Positions 34,905 through 46,845 of a stretch of DNA of 64,000 nucleotides are shown piece after piece; positions within the stretch are counted from its first letter, which is position 1; each line of letters opens with the position of its first letter. The position numbers were made by a program, and so were the translations under genes. This DNA comes from Adiantum capillus-veneris (lineage: Eukaryota > Streptophyta > Polypodiopsida > Polypodiales > Pteridaceae). The notes beneath the pieces are model-generated. The model made no database searches. It saw nothing but the letters and a program-made list of their open reading frames with translations, and was not told where the DNA came from. The stretch is taken from contig CM043960.1 of assembly GCA_014529385.2 (NCBI GenBank), positions 28,039,896-28,103,895 of the forward strand. The letters are read 5' to 3'.

Positions 34905-36096
34905 CAAGTTTACAGAATTTCAATTTTTTTCATAGAACTCTTGCACATGCCCTCTTATATGCTCACCATCAATCAGTCATGCAAAAATATCAACAAAAAG
35001 TTGTTTATTGCCTTTTCTCTTCAAAAGAAGACTTTTTAGAGATTTTAAATGCAAGCAAACACTTTGACAAATAAATCAATGGTGAATAGCTCAAGATCAT
35101 AATAATTAGATCACTTACCTAAATCTACTCCTACAAATCATATGGGGTTTTGCATTTATGAGTAAGAAAAGGCTTCAATGCCACACACGGACTAGAAAAT
35201 GCTTTTATCACCTCACAAATCATTCAACCACCAATAGTAACTCTAATCTACAAATCCTAACTAAATCTACCTAGTCGTTGACCCTCGACAAAACACACGC
35301 TTCCTGGCTATCTACTTGATCTCGGAATAACCTCTTTCGAATCCACTCAAGAAAAATGCTTTCTTTAGCTGAAACTAAAGCAAGCAACCATCACATGAGT
35401 GCCACTAGGATTTCCTACTCAAGTCCTTGTGTCCTTGACAGCGGAGCCAATGTTGCAGGAGTGAATCACAACACCTAGAAAGTGCATGAAACACAACCTA
35501 GATCAACATAATGTCAATCGAGGACACGGATGACATGATAGGCGCATAGAGGCAATCTCTCTAGCTTGTCAGGCTGAGACCATCCCACACATACAACACT
35601 ATAGAAGGCTAACTAAACCACAATCTAGAATCTCGCTACCCTCAACTACACCACCCATCCTACATACACACAAACGGAAGGAAACTCACCAAACCTTGCC
35701 AGAATCATACAAAACTTAAGAAGCACCATCTCCTCACTAGGATACACCTGTCCCAAAGCCTCTACACTCAAAACCTTCACTCTAGACCCATTTGTAGAGA
35801 ACGTGTATGAAGACAAAGCAGTATTTTGAAAGTTCCCAAAATTGAAATGTATGAGTACCTATGTCTAGCTTATGTTGCCATGATTCTAATGACTACTTGG
35901 AAGCAAAAAAAACAGACATCGTTTGATACACTTACAACCACAAATGGCTCGTACATGCATCAGTGTGTGTGATCCATTTTTCAAGGAATGATTGGCATTG
36001 ATGGCGAGCTCTCATTGAGCCTATCATGGTGCTCCAGTCATATCTCCAATGTGATGAACGAGCGGGGAGTAGCCCCATGATGAATCTCATGCTCTC

Positions 36097-36145
<49 letters not shown>

Positions 36146-36290
36146 TAGTCGATGATAGCTTAAAAGTTGATTATGATAAGAGTTTTTCTTTACAAAATGA
36201 CCTAGGTACCTTAATCTAGAAGTACCATTGCACATCGGTTTAGCAACTAGACTAATTACTCACTTACAAATGATGTTTTTAACCATAATC
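34905..36290. other. Non-coding stretch; one microsatellite, otherwise nothing recognised
   Basis: AT-rich DNA with no supported ORF. GACAGCGGAGCCAATGTTGC near 35440 has the look of retroelement non-coding sequence but is not assigned. A (CT)n(CA)n microsatellite lies at 36093-36147. Confidence 0.4.
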
Positions 36291-37318
36291 CGTAGCATTT
36301 CATAGCTCACAGAGAATAAGGATTTGTTGAGTAATGTCATGTTGTTGACGCACAGGTCAAAAATGCTAATCCAAGCAAAGAAAGACCATATACGTATAAT
36401 GAGACATTCGCCAAAAATATCAAGGAAGAGATAAAAAAACTCAAGGAAGCTGAGCTCATCCATGAAATAGAACACATCGATTGGGTATCACCAGTTGTTG
36501 TGGTGACTAAAAAGAATGGAAAACTTAGAGTGTGTGTAAATCTCAAGAAGGTGAACGCTGCCACTATATGAGATAACTATTCTCTTCCTATCACAGATCA
36601 TGGGTTGGCACGAGTATGCAAAGAGACTTATAGCTTTTTGGATGGCTTCTCAAGTTACAACCAATTGACTATAGATCCAAACTATGAACACAAAATAGAT
36701 TTTGTCATAGAATGGGGAATTTTTGCTTATCAAGTCATGCCTTTTGGTTTGACCAATGCACCAACATTCTAGAGGTGAATGAGCCATGCTTTTAAGGAAT
36801 ATCTACGAAATTTATTAGAAGTATAAATGGATGATCTTTGTGTGCACTCTACAAAGCGTGCAAGTCATTTCAAACATCTATGATGCATTTTCAGAAATGT
36901 CGTCTATATAGGATTTGCTTAAATTTTGCAAAATGCATTTTTATGGTTGAACATGGCAAAATTCTTGGACATATTTTGTCAACAAATGGTATAGCCACAA
37001 ACATGGAAAAGGTGGAAATTATTGTTGAAATGGCTAGACCAACATCAATCAAAAAAGTTCAAGCATTTATGGGACATTGTGGTTATTATCGTAGATTTGT
37101 CTACATGTATGCAATAATCCCTAAACCCATCTATAGCCTTATCACTCATTTTTAGTGGACCGACAAATGTGAAATTATTCCAAAAGTTTAAGCAAGCTTT
37201 GACCACAACACCAATACTCAAAGCTCTAGACTGGAACACAGTATTCCATTTGCATATTGATGCTTCAAGTTTTTCTATTAGCTTAGCTCAGCCAAGAGAG
37301 GAAACCTTTGATTTTCCC

Positions 37319-37561
37319 TTGGGGTTTTCACCGTTTAGTACCCCCCTATATAAAGTGCGTTTGTAGGGTATTAAGAAAATCCATCTTTTAACATGTCTAA
37401 ATGAATGACCCCTTATTTTAGGAAAAATTTCCAAAATTGAATTAAAAAATCCCTTATTTTAATGTATGTGTTAAATTTCCTAAAATTTCTACATTTTAAA
37501 ACCCCTCCTTTCAAACTCACTTTATACATTAACATGAATACATAGTGCACCACCCCACGAG
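37319..37561. mobile_element. MITE of about 243 bp in the gypsy RNase H
   Basis: It begins TTGGGGTTTTCAC and ends GTGCACCACCCCACGAG, an imperfect inverted repeat. Flanks GATTTTCCC (37310-37318) and GATTTTTCT (37562-37570) match at 7 of 9 positions. Removing it with one flank copy brings the two RNase H parts into one frame. Length and duplication size resemble the 246-bp family, but the sequence differs, so it is a second, related or older family. Confidence 0.65.
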
Positions 37562-38124
37562 GATTTTTCTATCCCTTATGCTAGTCAACAATTAAACCTA
37601 GCAGAAAAGAACTACACTACCATTGAAAGAGAAAGTCTTGGTATGGTGTATTCATTCAAGAAATTCCGACACTACTTGTTAGCTATAGCAAGTTTTTCTT
37701 TTTCGTTGACCATCAAGCCTTACTCTATTTGGTGAAAAAATCATGCAATACAAGAAGGATAGTGAGATGGTTCATCATCTTACTTGAATTTGACTTTACA
37801 TTTGTAGTCAAGTTACCCTACACCAAAGACCAGATCATTTTTTCAAGACTCACCACAAGGGAAGCACCCGAAGGAGTAGACGATGATTTGCCAAATGCAT
37901 ATCAGTTCTCTGTGGAAATGATTCCGAGATGGTCAAAAGATCTTGTATCCTTAACGAACATAGCACAAGTAGATTCCCAAACACCAATCCGTATTACACC
38001 ATGATTAATTAAGTAATCTACCCTATATCAATTGCTAGATATCTAGAAGATTGTATTGCAAAAACAAAGATGGAATCCTACTTTTTGTGCATTAATCCTG
38101 AGGAGCAAGATGCCTACTTGAGTC

Positions 38125-38587
38125 CATTAGTAAGAAGATGGGGTGTAGGAGGGCCTCTTTATTTGCCATGAGCTTATGGAGGTGATTAACATTTTGACAA
38201 ATAGGTATACGCCATGTGTGAAAAAATGGTGGGTGTGTAAGAGATGTGTAAGAGTGCTCAAAGGATGCACTTTCCCCCCAAAAAGGACGTGGAAAGTTTT
38301 ATGATCTTCGTCCCTCCATAATCCCATGTACGATCTCCAATTTGAGCGGAGATCATAGATCTACAATCTACGCTTTGATCTCTTTCCATAGATATGCTAC
38401 ATGATATGGTTTTACCCGCTAGATTTTAAATTCCATTTTGTGGGGAAACTTTGAATTCAAATAAACTAGCCGTTTTGTCTGTTTGAATTCAAAAATTGTC
38501 CTTTAAATACTTTCTTAATACAAAAGGTTTGACTTCCTTAAATTTCCAAATAAAGAGGCCCTCTTAGACCCCATTCTCTTCTTAATG
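38125..38587. mobile_element. 463-bp element with about 41-bp TIRs (CATTA ends)
   Basis: The left end CATTAGTAAGAAGATGGGGT and right end (reverse complement CATTAAGAAGAGAATGGGGT) continue in GAGGGCCTCTTTATTTG on both sides. There is no ORF. No target duplication is visible at these boundaries. The CATTAG terminus and the missing duplication are shared with the 10.6-kb element, so it could be a small relative. Confidence 0.7.
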
Positions 38588-39339
38588 CAAGCACATACCA
38601 CGATAGTAGGTCTGCATTTTGCACGAGATCAATCCTTATGCGATCTAACTTGGTTGGGAGTTCCATGGTCTACCATGAAGAGAGACGTTCATCATACAAG
38701 AATGATTTCTCTCAATATAAAGAAAGAGCCACCATACCCCATGCCACCTTATTTTAGATTTTAGTGACACCACAGTGGAGTAGATATTTGGTGGACTATT
38801 TGACTAAAAGAATATTCCCAAAAGACATGAGTAAAAAATGAAGAAGGGCAATAGATGAAGCAGCCAACTATACAATGATTGGGAATCAACTCTATTGATG
38901 AGGGAAAGACCAACGACTTAGACTTTGTGCAAATGAAGATGAGTATCAACCTATCTTAGAACAAGCACATGCAAGTCTAGCAGGGGGTCACTTTTGTTAT
39001 GAAACCACAATCAAAGCTATATTGATGGCATATATCTGGTGGCCAACTTTTTTTGCCAATGCAAAAAAAATTGTTCGAGAATGTGATTCATCTTAAAAAT
39101 CAAAGATACCAACACAAATTGATAGCACGACATTGCGACCTATGATGGGAGCATGCACATTTGGACTTTGTGGGTCTGATACAACCACCGGCATACAAAA
39201 CTCACGTGCAATATATTATTGTGGCCAAGGATTACTTAACCAAATGGGTTGAGGTGTGAGCCACTAGGAAGAATGACGCATATTCACTAGATATGGGCTT
39301 CCTATTGACCTTGTAAGTGATCGGGGATCGCATTTGCTC

Positions 39340-39585
39340 TCGGGGGGTTCACTATGTGTAAAACTACTATATCACGTGCGTTCAAGACATGTTTGTAAAA
39401 CCCCTTATTTGTGAATTTTGTTAGGAATAGAATGTACCTTTTTCTTTTAAAATCTGTGAGTTTTTTTCAAATTTGAAAAAATAATGCCCTTATGTATATA
39501 TATTTATGTAAGTTTCAAGAACTTTAAATACCCTTCTGTTGAACTCACGTGATAGGTTACATTTTTATTAGGTGACCTCCCCGGG
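39340..39585 (-). mobile_element. 246-bp MITE, copy 3, inverted, in the gypsy integrase
   Basis: Reverse-complement copy of the 246-bp family. Perfect duplication CATTTGCTC at 39331-39339 and 39586-39594 (10 bp if the preceding G is counted). Removing the element and one duplicate restores the integrase reading frame right after SDRGSHL, which proves the boundaries. Confidence 0.93.
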
Positions 39586-39992
39586 CATTTGCTCAATGAG
39601 GTGATAGAACACTTGCTAAATGAGTTCATGGTAATACATAACAAATCCTCAGCCTATCATTCTCAAGAAAATGGTGAAGCAGAACATACAAATAAGATCT
39701 TAAGTTTGATGGTGACCAAAATTGTAAGTTCAAGGAGAATGGATTGGGAAATGCATCGTCATTTTGCCTTGTGGGCTTATCGAGTTTCATTCAAATCTAC
39801 TTTGGACACGAATCCTTTTAATTTGGTCTATGGATTGGATACAATACTTCCAATGGAGTCCTTATTACCCACTCTTAGAGTTTCACAAGAGTTGGAGTGT
39901 AAAGGACATGAGTTGTTGGAATGACTTGAAGACTTAGAATGCCTAGATCTGGTGATGAACAATGGCACGGATTAGAAATTACAAGGGTAATT

Positions 39993-40297
39993 AATGTGTG
40001 TCATGCTAAGATGAAGAGGGCATATGTATGAATCTCTCCACAAGTCTTAGGTTGACGAGTGTAGCCCTCATATTTCTATGTAGTAATAACAATAATGTGT
40101 GTCATGCTAAGATGAAGAGGGCATATGTATGAATCTCTCCACAAGTCTTAGGTTGACGAGTGTAGCCCTCATATTTCTATGTTGTAATAACAATAATGTG
40201 TGTCATGCTAAGATGAAGAGGGCATATGTATGAATCTCTCCACAAGTCTTAGGTTGACGAGTGTAGCCCTCATCTTTCTACGTAGTAATAACAAAAA
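39993..40297. repeat. Three-copy 101-bp tandem repeat
   Basis: AATGTGTGTCATGCTAAGAT recurs at 39993, 40094 and 40195, each followed by GAAGAGGGCATATGTATGAA and so on. Copies are nearly identical (TATGTAG/TATGTTG, ATATTTC/ATCTTTC differences). A diverged fourth copy may lie at 40478-40570. Confidence 0.9.
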
Positions 40298-40944
40298 TGT
40301 GACCTGATCTAATCCCTGATAAAGTGTGTGGAACTCACAACACAACTATTAAAAAACAGCCTTACAAAGGCTTAGGTACATGCTAGACATTGTATGTATC
40401 TACATCCAAGACAACATCAATTCATCTAGTGATAAACAATGACGTGTCTATGGATTCTAAAGCACAAGGGTAGCTAGTGCGTCACACAAATATAAAGAGG
40501 GCATGAAGTATGCATCTCTCTACTCCATGTTTCACAAGCACTCTTGTGTTTCTATGTAGTACGAATGATGATGTGTCTTGATCTAAAATTGAGAATTTTA
40601 TAGGTGATTGTGAAGTGAGAGGTGTAGCATCATGCCTACCGCACTCCACGAGTCGGCCACTAAGTTCTGTAAGGTGTGATCTTTGTCTTAAAGTACTATA
40701 GTTTGAGTCAAGGAGAGGAAAGGTGGATTTATCCCACATGCAATGGTGCAAAGATGTAGAGCTACTTAAAGCTCATTTCATGAATGAAGAAACCACATTT
40801 ATTTTGCATTACATCTCTCTTGTTTATGGTGAGCTTGTTATGGCTTAGCAGCAACTCAAGATCGTGTTTATACGTCCAAGTTGATTGTGTGCACGATGTT
40901 TCTCTTTCATCCACCCTAGCTAGCACGATCCCACTCCCTTCAAG

Positions 40945-40955
40945 TGGTATCAGAG
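40945..40955 (+). other. Primer-binding site, tRNA-Met(i)
   Basis: TGGTATCAGAG matches the 3' end complement of plant initiator methionine tRNA, placed directly after the LTR-like repeat. Confidence 0.75.
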
Positions 40956-41359
40956 AATGGGTATGTTAGCGAGGTTCACTATTATGCATTTGTGTATTAA
41001 TATGATTAGCATTCTTGGATCATCACTAGCTACTCTCCTATTGCATATCTCATGCCAAATTAGTGTTCCATTGGCTAGCATGATCATGTTCTTGAGTTAA
41101 AGACTCTTGGGCCACTACTTATTGGCTAATTGGAAGCCTAATTAGCATTATATTTCATTAATTTGCCATTAGGAACTTGCACTTGCAATCAACAGTTGTT
41201 CCTCACTTTAGCAATGGCGTTTTGCAATTCGTGTGTGTGCATAGTCCGGCTTGAGAGTTTCAATCAAGCCCATCTACACCAACTTTGAGTTGAGCTTTGT
41301 CAATTAATTCTTTGAACAAACCTCAAGCTTGCCAAGATCCATTCTTTGTTTTTCTTGCA

Positions 41360-41466
41360 CTTCTGAAGCTAAAAAAATTGTGTCTGTGTGTATGTGTGTG
41401 CATGTGTGTACCTAAAGCTCAAAAAATTGTGTCTGTGTGTATGTGTGTGCGTGTGTGTACCTAAAG
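41360..41466. repeat. Two-copy 52-bp tandem repeat
   Basis: AAAAAATTGTGTCTGTGTGT...GTACCTAAAG occurs twice in direct succession, differing by GCATGTG/GCGTGTG. Confidence 0.88.
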
Positions 41467-42099
41467 GCATTTAATGCGCATTGCATCCTTGTGAAAAAAG
41501 AGCTCCAACTAGATCTAAGGAAAGTCCTACCCGTGGTGGAAATATCCCTTTTTTAGGGTTGACCATTCCCTTTTTGAGGGGCCACACACAAAGGATACCC
41601 CAAGTTGGCTACCACTTGGCAGACGTAGGCAGGCCCTATTAATTGTATTGGAGTCTTCCTACACAGGTCCGCGATCGGACAAAACCGATCGAACGCACCT
41701 GTAGAAATTCAGCTCCTGGGGCCAGTTGGTTCCGATCGACTACAACAATTGGCCACACCAAATGAACGCCATCACCGTCCGCTCCCCGTCGACTGTCATA
41801 TGTGCCAAGTCTTTGCAGTTGGCGCTCCCACGTGGTCTCTGGTCATGGCCTCGTTCATCTAAAGTCCCTAAACCTTTTAGGAGACGTTTCCACAACACCT
41901 TCAAGAATGTTTTTGGAGACACTTGTGGTCAAGGGAGAGTACCCACTGCCAGAAGAATCAAGCGGCCTACAAAGGGCTGATTCTCGCCTATAGACAGAGC
42001 TAAAAGTGCACTCAAATTCCCCACAACATCTGATGCCACTTTTTTGGTTCAGAATCAGCGCTATGTTTTGTTTAGATTATGCTCACACCAATCAAGGCA

Positions 42100-42722
42100 A
42101 TCAAAGCCCAAGGCCTTTAAAGACCACTCCCACTAAACTACAACAAATCCATAAAGGCTTCAAGTTGGTTTGGAACATTGAAGCACTTCCACATCAAGCC
42201 TTTTCCATTTGTGAAGAGGTACAAGTACTAACACAAGCTATGGGTGCACAAAATCAAGCCAAGGATGAGCATGCATTAGGAATCATAATCATTGCACTAC
42301 ATGACCCTTATTGATGATTGTGATACCTTATTAGCTACATGGAAGCACTAGAAAAAAAAATTGGAGCTAGGAAAAAAAGAGCAAAGTGAGCTTAAAGAAA
42401 GATCTATACAATTTTCAAATGGAACATAACGAAGATATTGCAAGCTTGGTCAATTGACTCAAAAGCATGACCACACAACTAGCTTATGTAAATAGTACTA
42501 GAGAAGGACAAAATCGCAGTTCTTCTAGCAACCTTACCACCTAGCTTTGACCACATACTGACCATCATTGAGTAAAAGGGTCCAACGCCAGATTTTCAAG
42601 ATGTCATCAACTCGTTAATGTCTGAGGAGAAGAAGCAAGGGAGGAATGCTACTTCAAGGGGAGGAGCTTTTGCAGTTAGCTCTAGTAACAAAACTTGTTT
42701 CAAATGTGGCCTAGATTACTAG
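42100..42722 (+). pseudogene. Ty1/copia-type gag remnant
   Basis: In changing frames the region reads a copia Gag (UBN2-like) C-terminal half: DEHALGIIIIALHDPY, VLLATLPPSFDHILTIIE (the LP.S.D.....I signature, about 42513-42570), DVINSLMSEEKKQGRNATSR, and the first half of a zinc knuckle CFKCGLDY at 42697-42720. It stops there, directly before the 3' LTR. Stops and frame changes are frequent. The upstream part to about 41700 may be its N-terminal half but is not recognisable. Confidence 0.6.
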
Positions 42723-43018
42723 AATATGAGTCAAGGAGAGGAAAGGTGGATTTATCTTACATGCAGTGATGCAAGGTTGTAGATCTACTTAAAGATCATT
42801 TCATGAATGAATAAAACAAGTCTATTTTGCATTACATCTCTCTTGTTTATGGTGAGCTTGTGATGGCTTAGCAACAACTCAAGGTCATGTTTATGAGTCC
42901 AAGTTAATTAATCTTTGAACCTAATTTTCTTGAGTAATAATCTGACCAACAAACGCTCACTTGTGTGCACGATGTTTCTCTTTCATCCACCCTAGCTAGC
43001 ACGATCCCATTTCCTTTA

Positions 43019-43805
43019 AATACTAACTCATCTTTGTGATGAGAGATAAACTATTGTACCACACGAGTGAGAATCTAAATTTGTCATAAAACCCTTCCTT
43101 GAAGTGAGCCATGTGGCTTCACAGCATGGGAAAAGAGGCTAAATTCTACTCACTTCTGGAGTGAGCCGTACGGCTCCACACCACGAAGTGGCCTTTAGCT
43201 TGCAAGCCAACTTTGTGGTGAGAGAGAAAATGCTACACTACATGAGTTTGGCACAACACAAAAAAATGAGTTAGTACAGATAATAAAGTGAAAAAATATA
43301 CCTGAATAGTGCTCTGTCTATCGATGGTCACATTGTAGCTAAGTGACCTCTCCAACTGGTAGTCTCTTAAGATCTTACAATGCAAGAGGCAGTTCGATCA
43401 AAATTGATGACTGTTCGTTTTATAAGTAATTTCTTCAATCGAAGAATTTTTAGATTGACTATTCTTTTATTGAAATCTTCTTTGATCAAAAAATATTTTG
43501 ATTGAAAAAGAAAATATAGGTATTTGAACATTATTGGGGATTATGAGGTATAATAGCACTTTATACATATAACTTTTTTAAAATGGGAATATAAATGCAA
43601 CCTAGAGCATGCCATGGGGAACAAGGCAAGTGCCAATTCTTGATGAAAGGCTCCAAAGCATCCCATTTCAGATCCATAAATTTTGGAATGGGTGTGTCCA
43701 TCACTATAAGAGGAAAGGCTAACTCTTGCTTGTAACATCAATTATATAAGATCATCTATATCCCAGCAATCCACCAACCAAAACTTTGTTTTGTAGTTGA
43801 CGTAA
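43019..43805. other. Non-coding stretch, nothing recognised
   Basis: Short echoes (AGTGAGCC.T.TGGCT near 43097 and 43161) suggest old small duplications. ACTTTGTTTTGTAG at about 43784-43797 is a plausible intron acceptor for the acidic ORF that follows. Confidence 0.4.
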
Positions 43806-44087
43806 CACCTTGAGGGAGAACCTTTTTTGTCACTAATTGAAGTGGAAACCATCTTCAACCTGCTACCACCTATTACTTTGGAGGAGGGGGAGACAGAGGA
43901 GAGAGACATCGATGACTCAAGTCCCACAGCCACAAGTCTTAGCGAGGATGATTGTCATGATGATGATGATGACCAGATGGAGGATGACAAATTCGAATAT
44001 GATGAAGCCAACACATCCACAAACGACAATTCTATTTCTCTCTTTATTGATTTAGGATCCATGGGCTTAGAATTGGATGATGTTTCT
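43806..44087 (+). pseudogene. C-terminal exon of an acidic protein, split by the LTR element
   Basis: The frame opens after a stop at 43803-43805 and reads LIEVETIFNLLPPITLEEGE, then a very acidic stretch (DDCHDDDDDQMEDDKFEYDE) and a Ser/Thr/Asn-rich part. At 44087 the LTR element interrupts it. After the element the same frame continues for 10 codons at 52999-53031, reading CRDLLEEDS and a TAA stop. There is no ATG in the visible part, so it looks like a last exon. The acidic composition suggests a transcription-factor activation region or chromatin protein, but no family is recognised. It could be the end of a real host gene disrupted here, or an older gene fragment. Confidence 0.5.
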
Positions 44088-45681
44088 TGTCATAATAATC
44101 AATATCTAATTCTCCTAAATGATTTTCTCATATTAAACTGATCATTTAATGTGGGGAAGTGCCAAGGGAGAAAAAGCTAGAATATTGGTTAAGTTAGCAG
44201 ACCGGCCACAGTAGGGATCCAAAGGAGGGAAAATAGGGATCCAAAGGGGGGGCCATCTGCAAAAGAGCCATGTGAAACAATGGGCTAAAAAGACCCTAAG
44301 GTTCAGCCCATTAAGACTTCCAAAATGCTAAGGTTCCAAAATTCAAAGGTTGTGTCCAAAGGTCAACCTTAGGGAAAATTGGATGCTTAGTGTGTGTGCC
44401 CAAAAAGTCTTCCTGCATCCCTACATGGGAGGGGGCGAGCCCCAAAGCTAGGGGATGAGAGAGAAAACCACACACACACACACAGGCTCCCTTTACACAA
44501 AGGGAATGAGGGACACATGTCAGCTCCCTAGGCCAGATGCCCACAAGGTGTGCCCAATTCCTATTGGAAGACCCTTGAAGTGGACCAATGAGAATTAAGC
44601 TAGAGTAAATCTAGTTTAATTAATTTAAAAAACATTTAATAAACGAAACCAATAAGAATTAAGTGTCCTAGAAGACTATTGGGCAGTCTCCCAAGGGGTC
44701 CAATGAGCATTCAGGAGCCCCATGGCTTGCCTGATTCCTATTGGCCAGGAGGCAAAGGGGTCCAATGAGAGTTTAGTTTAATTATTTAATTACCTAAAGC
44801 TCTCACAAAAGGGGAAAGGAGGACACATGTCAGAAGGCTATCACTTATGCTGCTTAATCCCTATTGGCTTGACCTGGGGAGGTCCAATGAGGCAAAACCC
44901 AGCCTAACTTAGCAGCTAGGGCTCGCCCAAGAGAGAGAGGGGGCTGATTTTTGCTTGGCATTCACTCTCAGACTCTCACACTTGACCATGTGTGAAGGGA
45001 AAAATACTCTATCTCCTCCCAAGCTTTAATGGAGAGCTCATCACCTACTCCAAGCTTGTGAGATAGAAGCCTACATCAACACTCTCTTGGCATGTCGATG
45101 CAAATCCAACCAAGAGCCAAGCTTCAATGCATGCTCATCTTCTCTACCAAGCTAATTACTAAGCTAAGCTATGCTAATATGAGTGATTATGTGAGGAGAT
45201 GTACTTCTTTCTCGTAAGATACTTCTTTTTCCTCTCAATCTACTCTCATACCCTGCTAGCTCTCACCATCTTCGAAGGTGTGTGAGGTCTTGGGTCTGAG
45301 AACGGGGATAATTCAAGTTGTGTTTGATTAAGTGTTTTGCTTGGTGTATGAAGCTTCCATCTTCATTACACTAGCTAGTCTTGAAGGAACACAAAGAATT
45401 GTATTGTACAATGTCTCTCTTGAAGGGAGAAACCATAATACAAAGCCTTTTGGAGGGGGGACCGGCTCCATGCAAATCCGGTCCTCAACTGTTGTCAATA
45501 GTTTAATTACTCTCTCTTTTGAAAGTATTGTCGATGCTATCTAACTAGGTGTTATGCTTTTTGTTGCTCTCTCCACCCAAGCACTCTTGTAATTCTCATT
45601 AGGAATCAACTCTAATGAAATACCCACTATGTTCATGCTAAATTCCGCTACACAAAAGATTTTAGGCCATTAAATGTTACA
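44088..45681 (+). repeat. 5' LTR (1594 bp)
   Basis: TG...CA ends, identical in length to the 3' LTR. It contains repeated CC(T)ATTGG and CCAATGA words, an (CA)9-type run near 44471-44484, and a 70-codon open frame at 45332-45544 that is present in both LTRs and is probably fortuitous. Confidence 0.95.
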
Positions 45682-45682
45682 T

Positions 45683-45694
45683 TGGTATCAGAGC
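45683..45694 (+). other. Primer-binding site, tRNA-Met(i)
   Basis: TGGTATCAGAGC begins one base after the 5' LTR and is fully complementary to the plant initiator-Met tRNA 3' end. The untranslated leader runs on to about 46098. Confidence 0.95.
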
Positions 45695-46098
45695 TCAAGG
45701 TTTCTCTTTTCTTGCTCAAGAAGGGAGGTCCTCAAGCTAGCTACAAATGGTTGGTATTATTAATTGCCTGTGAGTAAGTAGAATAGGGATTTTTCAGCCT
45801 TTCAGTGCGCCTGCCTTTGTGCAGTTAACGGGGCATCACCGTCGAGAGCTATGGTCTTAATAGTGGAGTCCTACGGGGCTTGCCTACGGCTTAACCACTA
45901 TTGAGCTATTAGAAGCTTGACAGGAGCCGGTGCTGTTTTGGTGTCGAAAGACCCTCTCTTCTATTCCTTGCAATTAATGGTATTCGAGCCGCGGGTACAG
46001 TAGCTTGAGTGCTTTTTCTAAAGGGGTAAAGAGGAGTAGCAACTAGGGCTTGAAGTGCCAAAGTACACCTAAAAAGTTTACACCTAAAAATTGTTAGA

Positions 46099-46845
46099 AT
46101 GGCTGACAATATTAAAGAGAGTGAAATTAATGTTGATAACTTTGATTTTGCTCATGAGCAAGCTACTAATGATGCTTCAATGCTTGTTAATTATCTTGTT
46201 TCTAGGCTTCAACAAGCCATGGGCAATCCATCTCTCCAAAGTGAAGTGCAACGGCAGCTCCGTGCTCACGGGATTCTCCAAGCTCATCACCATGACGAGA
46301 GAACACCTAGGAAGCCTCCTTGTGAGACTACCAAAAGAGGTCTCTCTCCGATTCGGGAAGAAGAAGAGAATCCATATGAAGGGCTCAAGAACTTACTTCT
46401 TGATGATGCATCTCCTTCCCAAAGGAGAACTCAAGAGCCTCCACCGAAGGAACGAGAAAGAAGCGAGTCTCCCGCCACCTCGGCGGAGATGGCTCCACGA
46501 AGACGGCGGGCTAAACGCTCTCCATCACCACCAAAGCGGAGAAGACCATCACACTCTTCTCCACGCCATAATTCAAAGAGGGATGATAAAAAGCAAGAGA
46601 AGAAAAAGGCGAGAAAGAGGACACCCTCTTCTCCATCTTCTTCATCCTCTTCCTCTTATGAAAGCTATGGTGAAGACGACAAAGATCAAGACAAGAAAAA
46701 GGCGAGAAAGAGGTCACCCTCTTCTCCACCTTCTTCAAATTCTTCATCTTCTGAAGAAAGTGATGGTGCAACTTTTGAACCATCAAAAAGAAGAGGCCAT
46801 AGAAAATCCTATGCCGCATGGAAGAGGTCGTCCAAGCTGAAGAAA
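46099..46845 (+). CDS. gag: Gag N-terminal part (frame 1)
   Basis: ATG at 46099 begins MADNIKESEINVDNFDFAHE. About 245 residues follow: a short helical start (LVNYLVSRLQQAMGNPS), then a long low-complexity, Arg/Ser/Lys-rich region with RRRRAKRSPSPPKRRRPS and two tandem segments of KKARKR(T/S)PSSP plus Ser runs. This resembles SR-type nucleic-acid-binding regions. The Gag core lies in the -1 frame. The switch point is the run of six G at 46855-46860; in the first frame it is read G GGG GGA, a classical -1 slippery pattern. A lost G in the run would have the same effect. Confidence 0.8.

Larger units (their letters stand above)
36345..39960 (+). pseudogene. Ty3/gypsy pol (RT, RNase H, integrase), second family, decayed
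   Basis: 36345-36560 reads the start of RT (IKEEIKKLKEAELIHEIEH, then SPVVVVTKKNGKLRVCVNL). 36700-36790 has FAYQVMPFGLTNAPTF, and at about 36815 comes MDDLCVHS, the active-site Asp-Asp, preceded by a stop. 36880-37130 is the thumb with ILGHILSTNGIATN and FMGHCGYYRRF. 37190-37720 is RNase H (HLHIDASSFSISLAQP then YASQQLNLAEKNYTTIERES). Integrase appears from about 38940 (LEQAHASLAGGHF, YIWWPTFF), then SDRGSHL at 39320 and ENGEAEHTNKILS at 39670, ending LVYGLDTILPMESLLPTL. Many stops and frame changes. Three small elements are nested in it (37319, 38125, 39340). No LTR was found. Confidence 0.85.
40704..43018 (+). mobile_element. Short copia-like element with gag only
   Basis: Two direct repeats, 40704-40943 and 42727-43018, both start TGAGTCAAGGAGAGG and end near CTAGCACGATCCCA, and behave as LTRs. 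A primer-binding site TGGTATCAGAG follows the first at 40945. The internal 1.8 kb has only a broken gag and no pol. The second LTR has about 50 extra bases near 42910-42965. A gag-only element must be mobilised by others. No target duplication was recognised. Confidence 0.65.

Noticed and set aside
45332-45544. 70-codon ORF present in both LTRs (also 52647-52859)
   Set aside because: Both copies come from the same LTR duplication during retrotransposition, so their identity is no evidence of coding. It has no family features.
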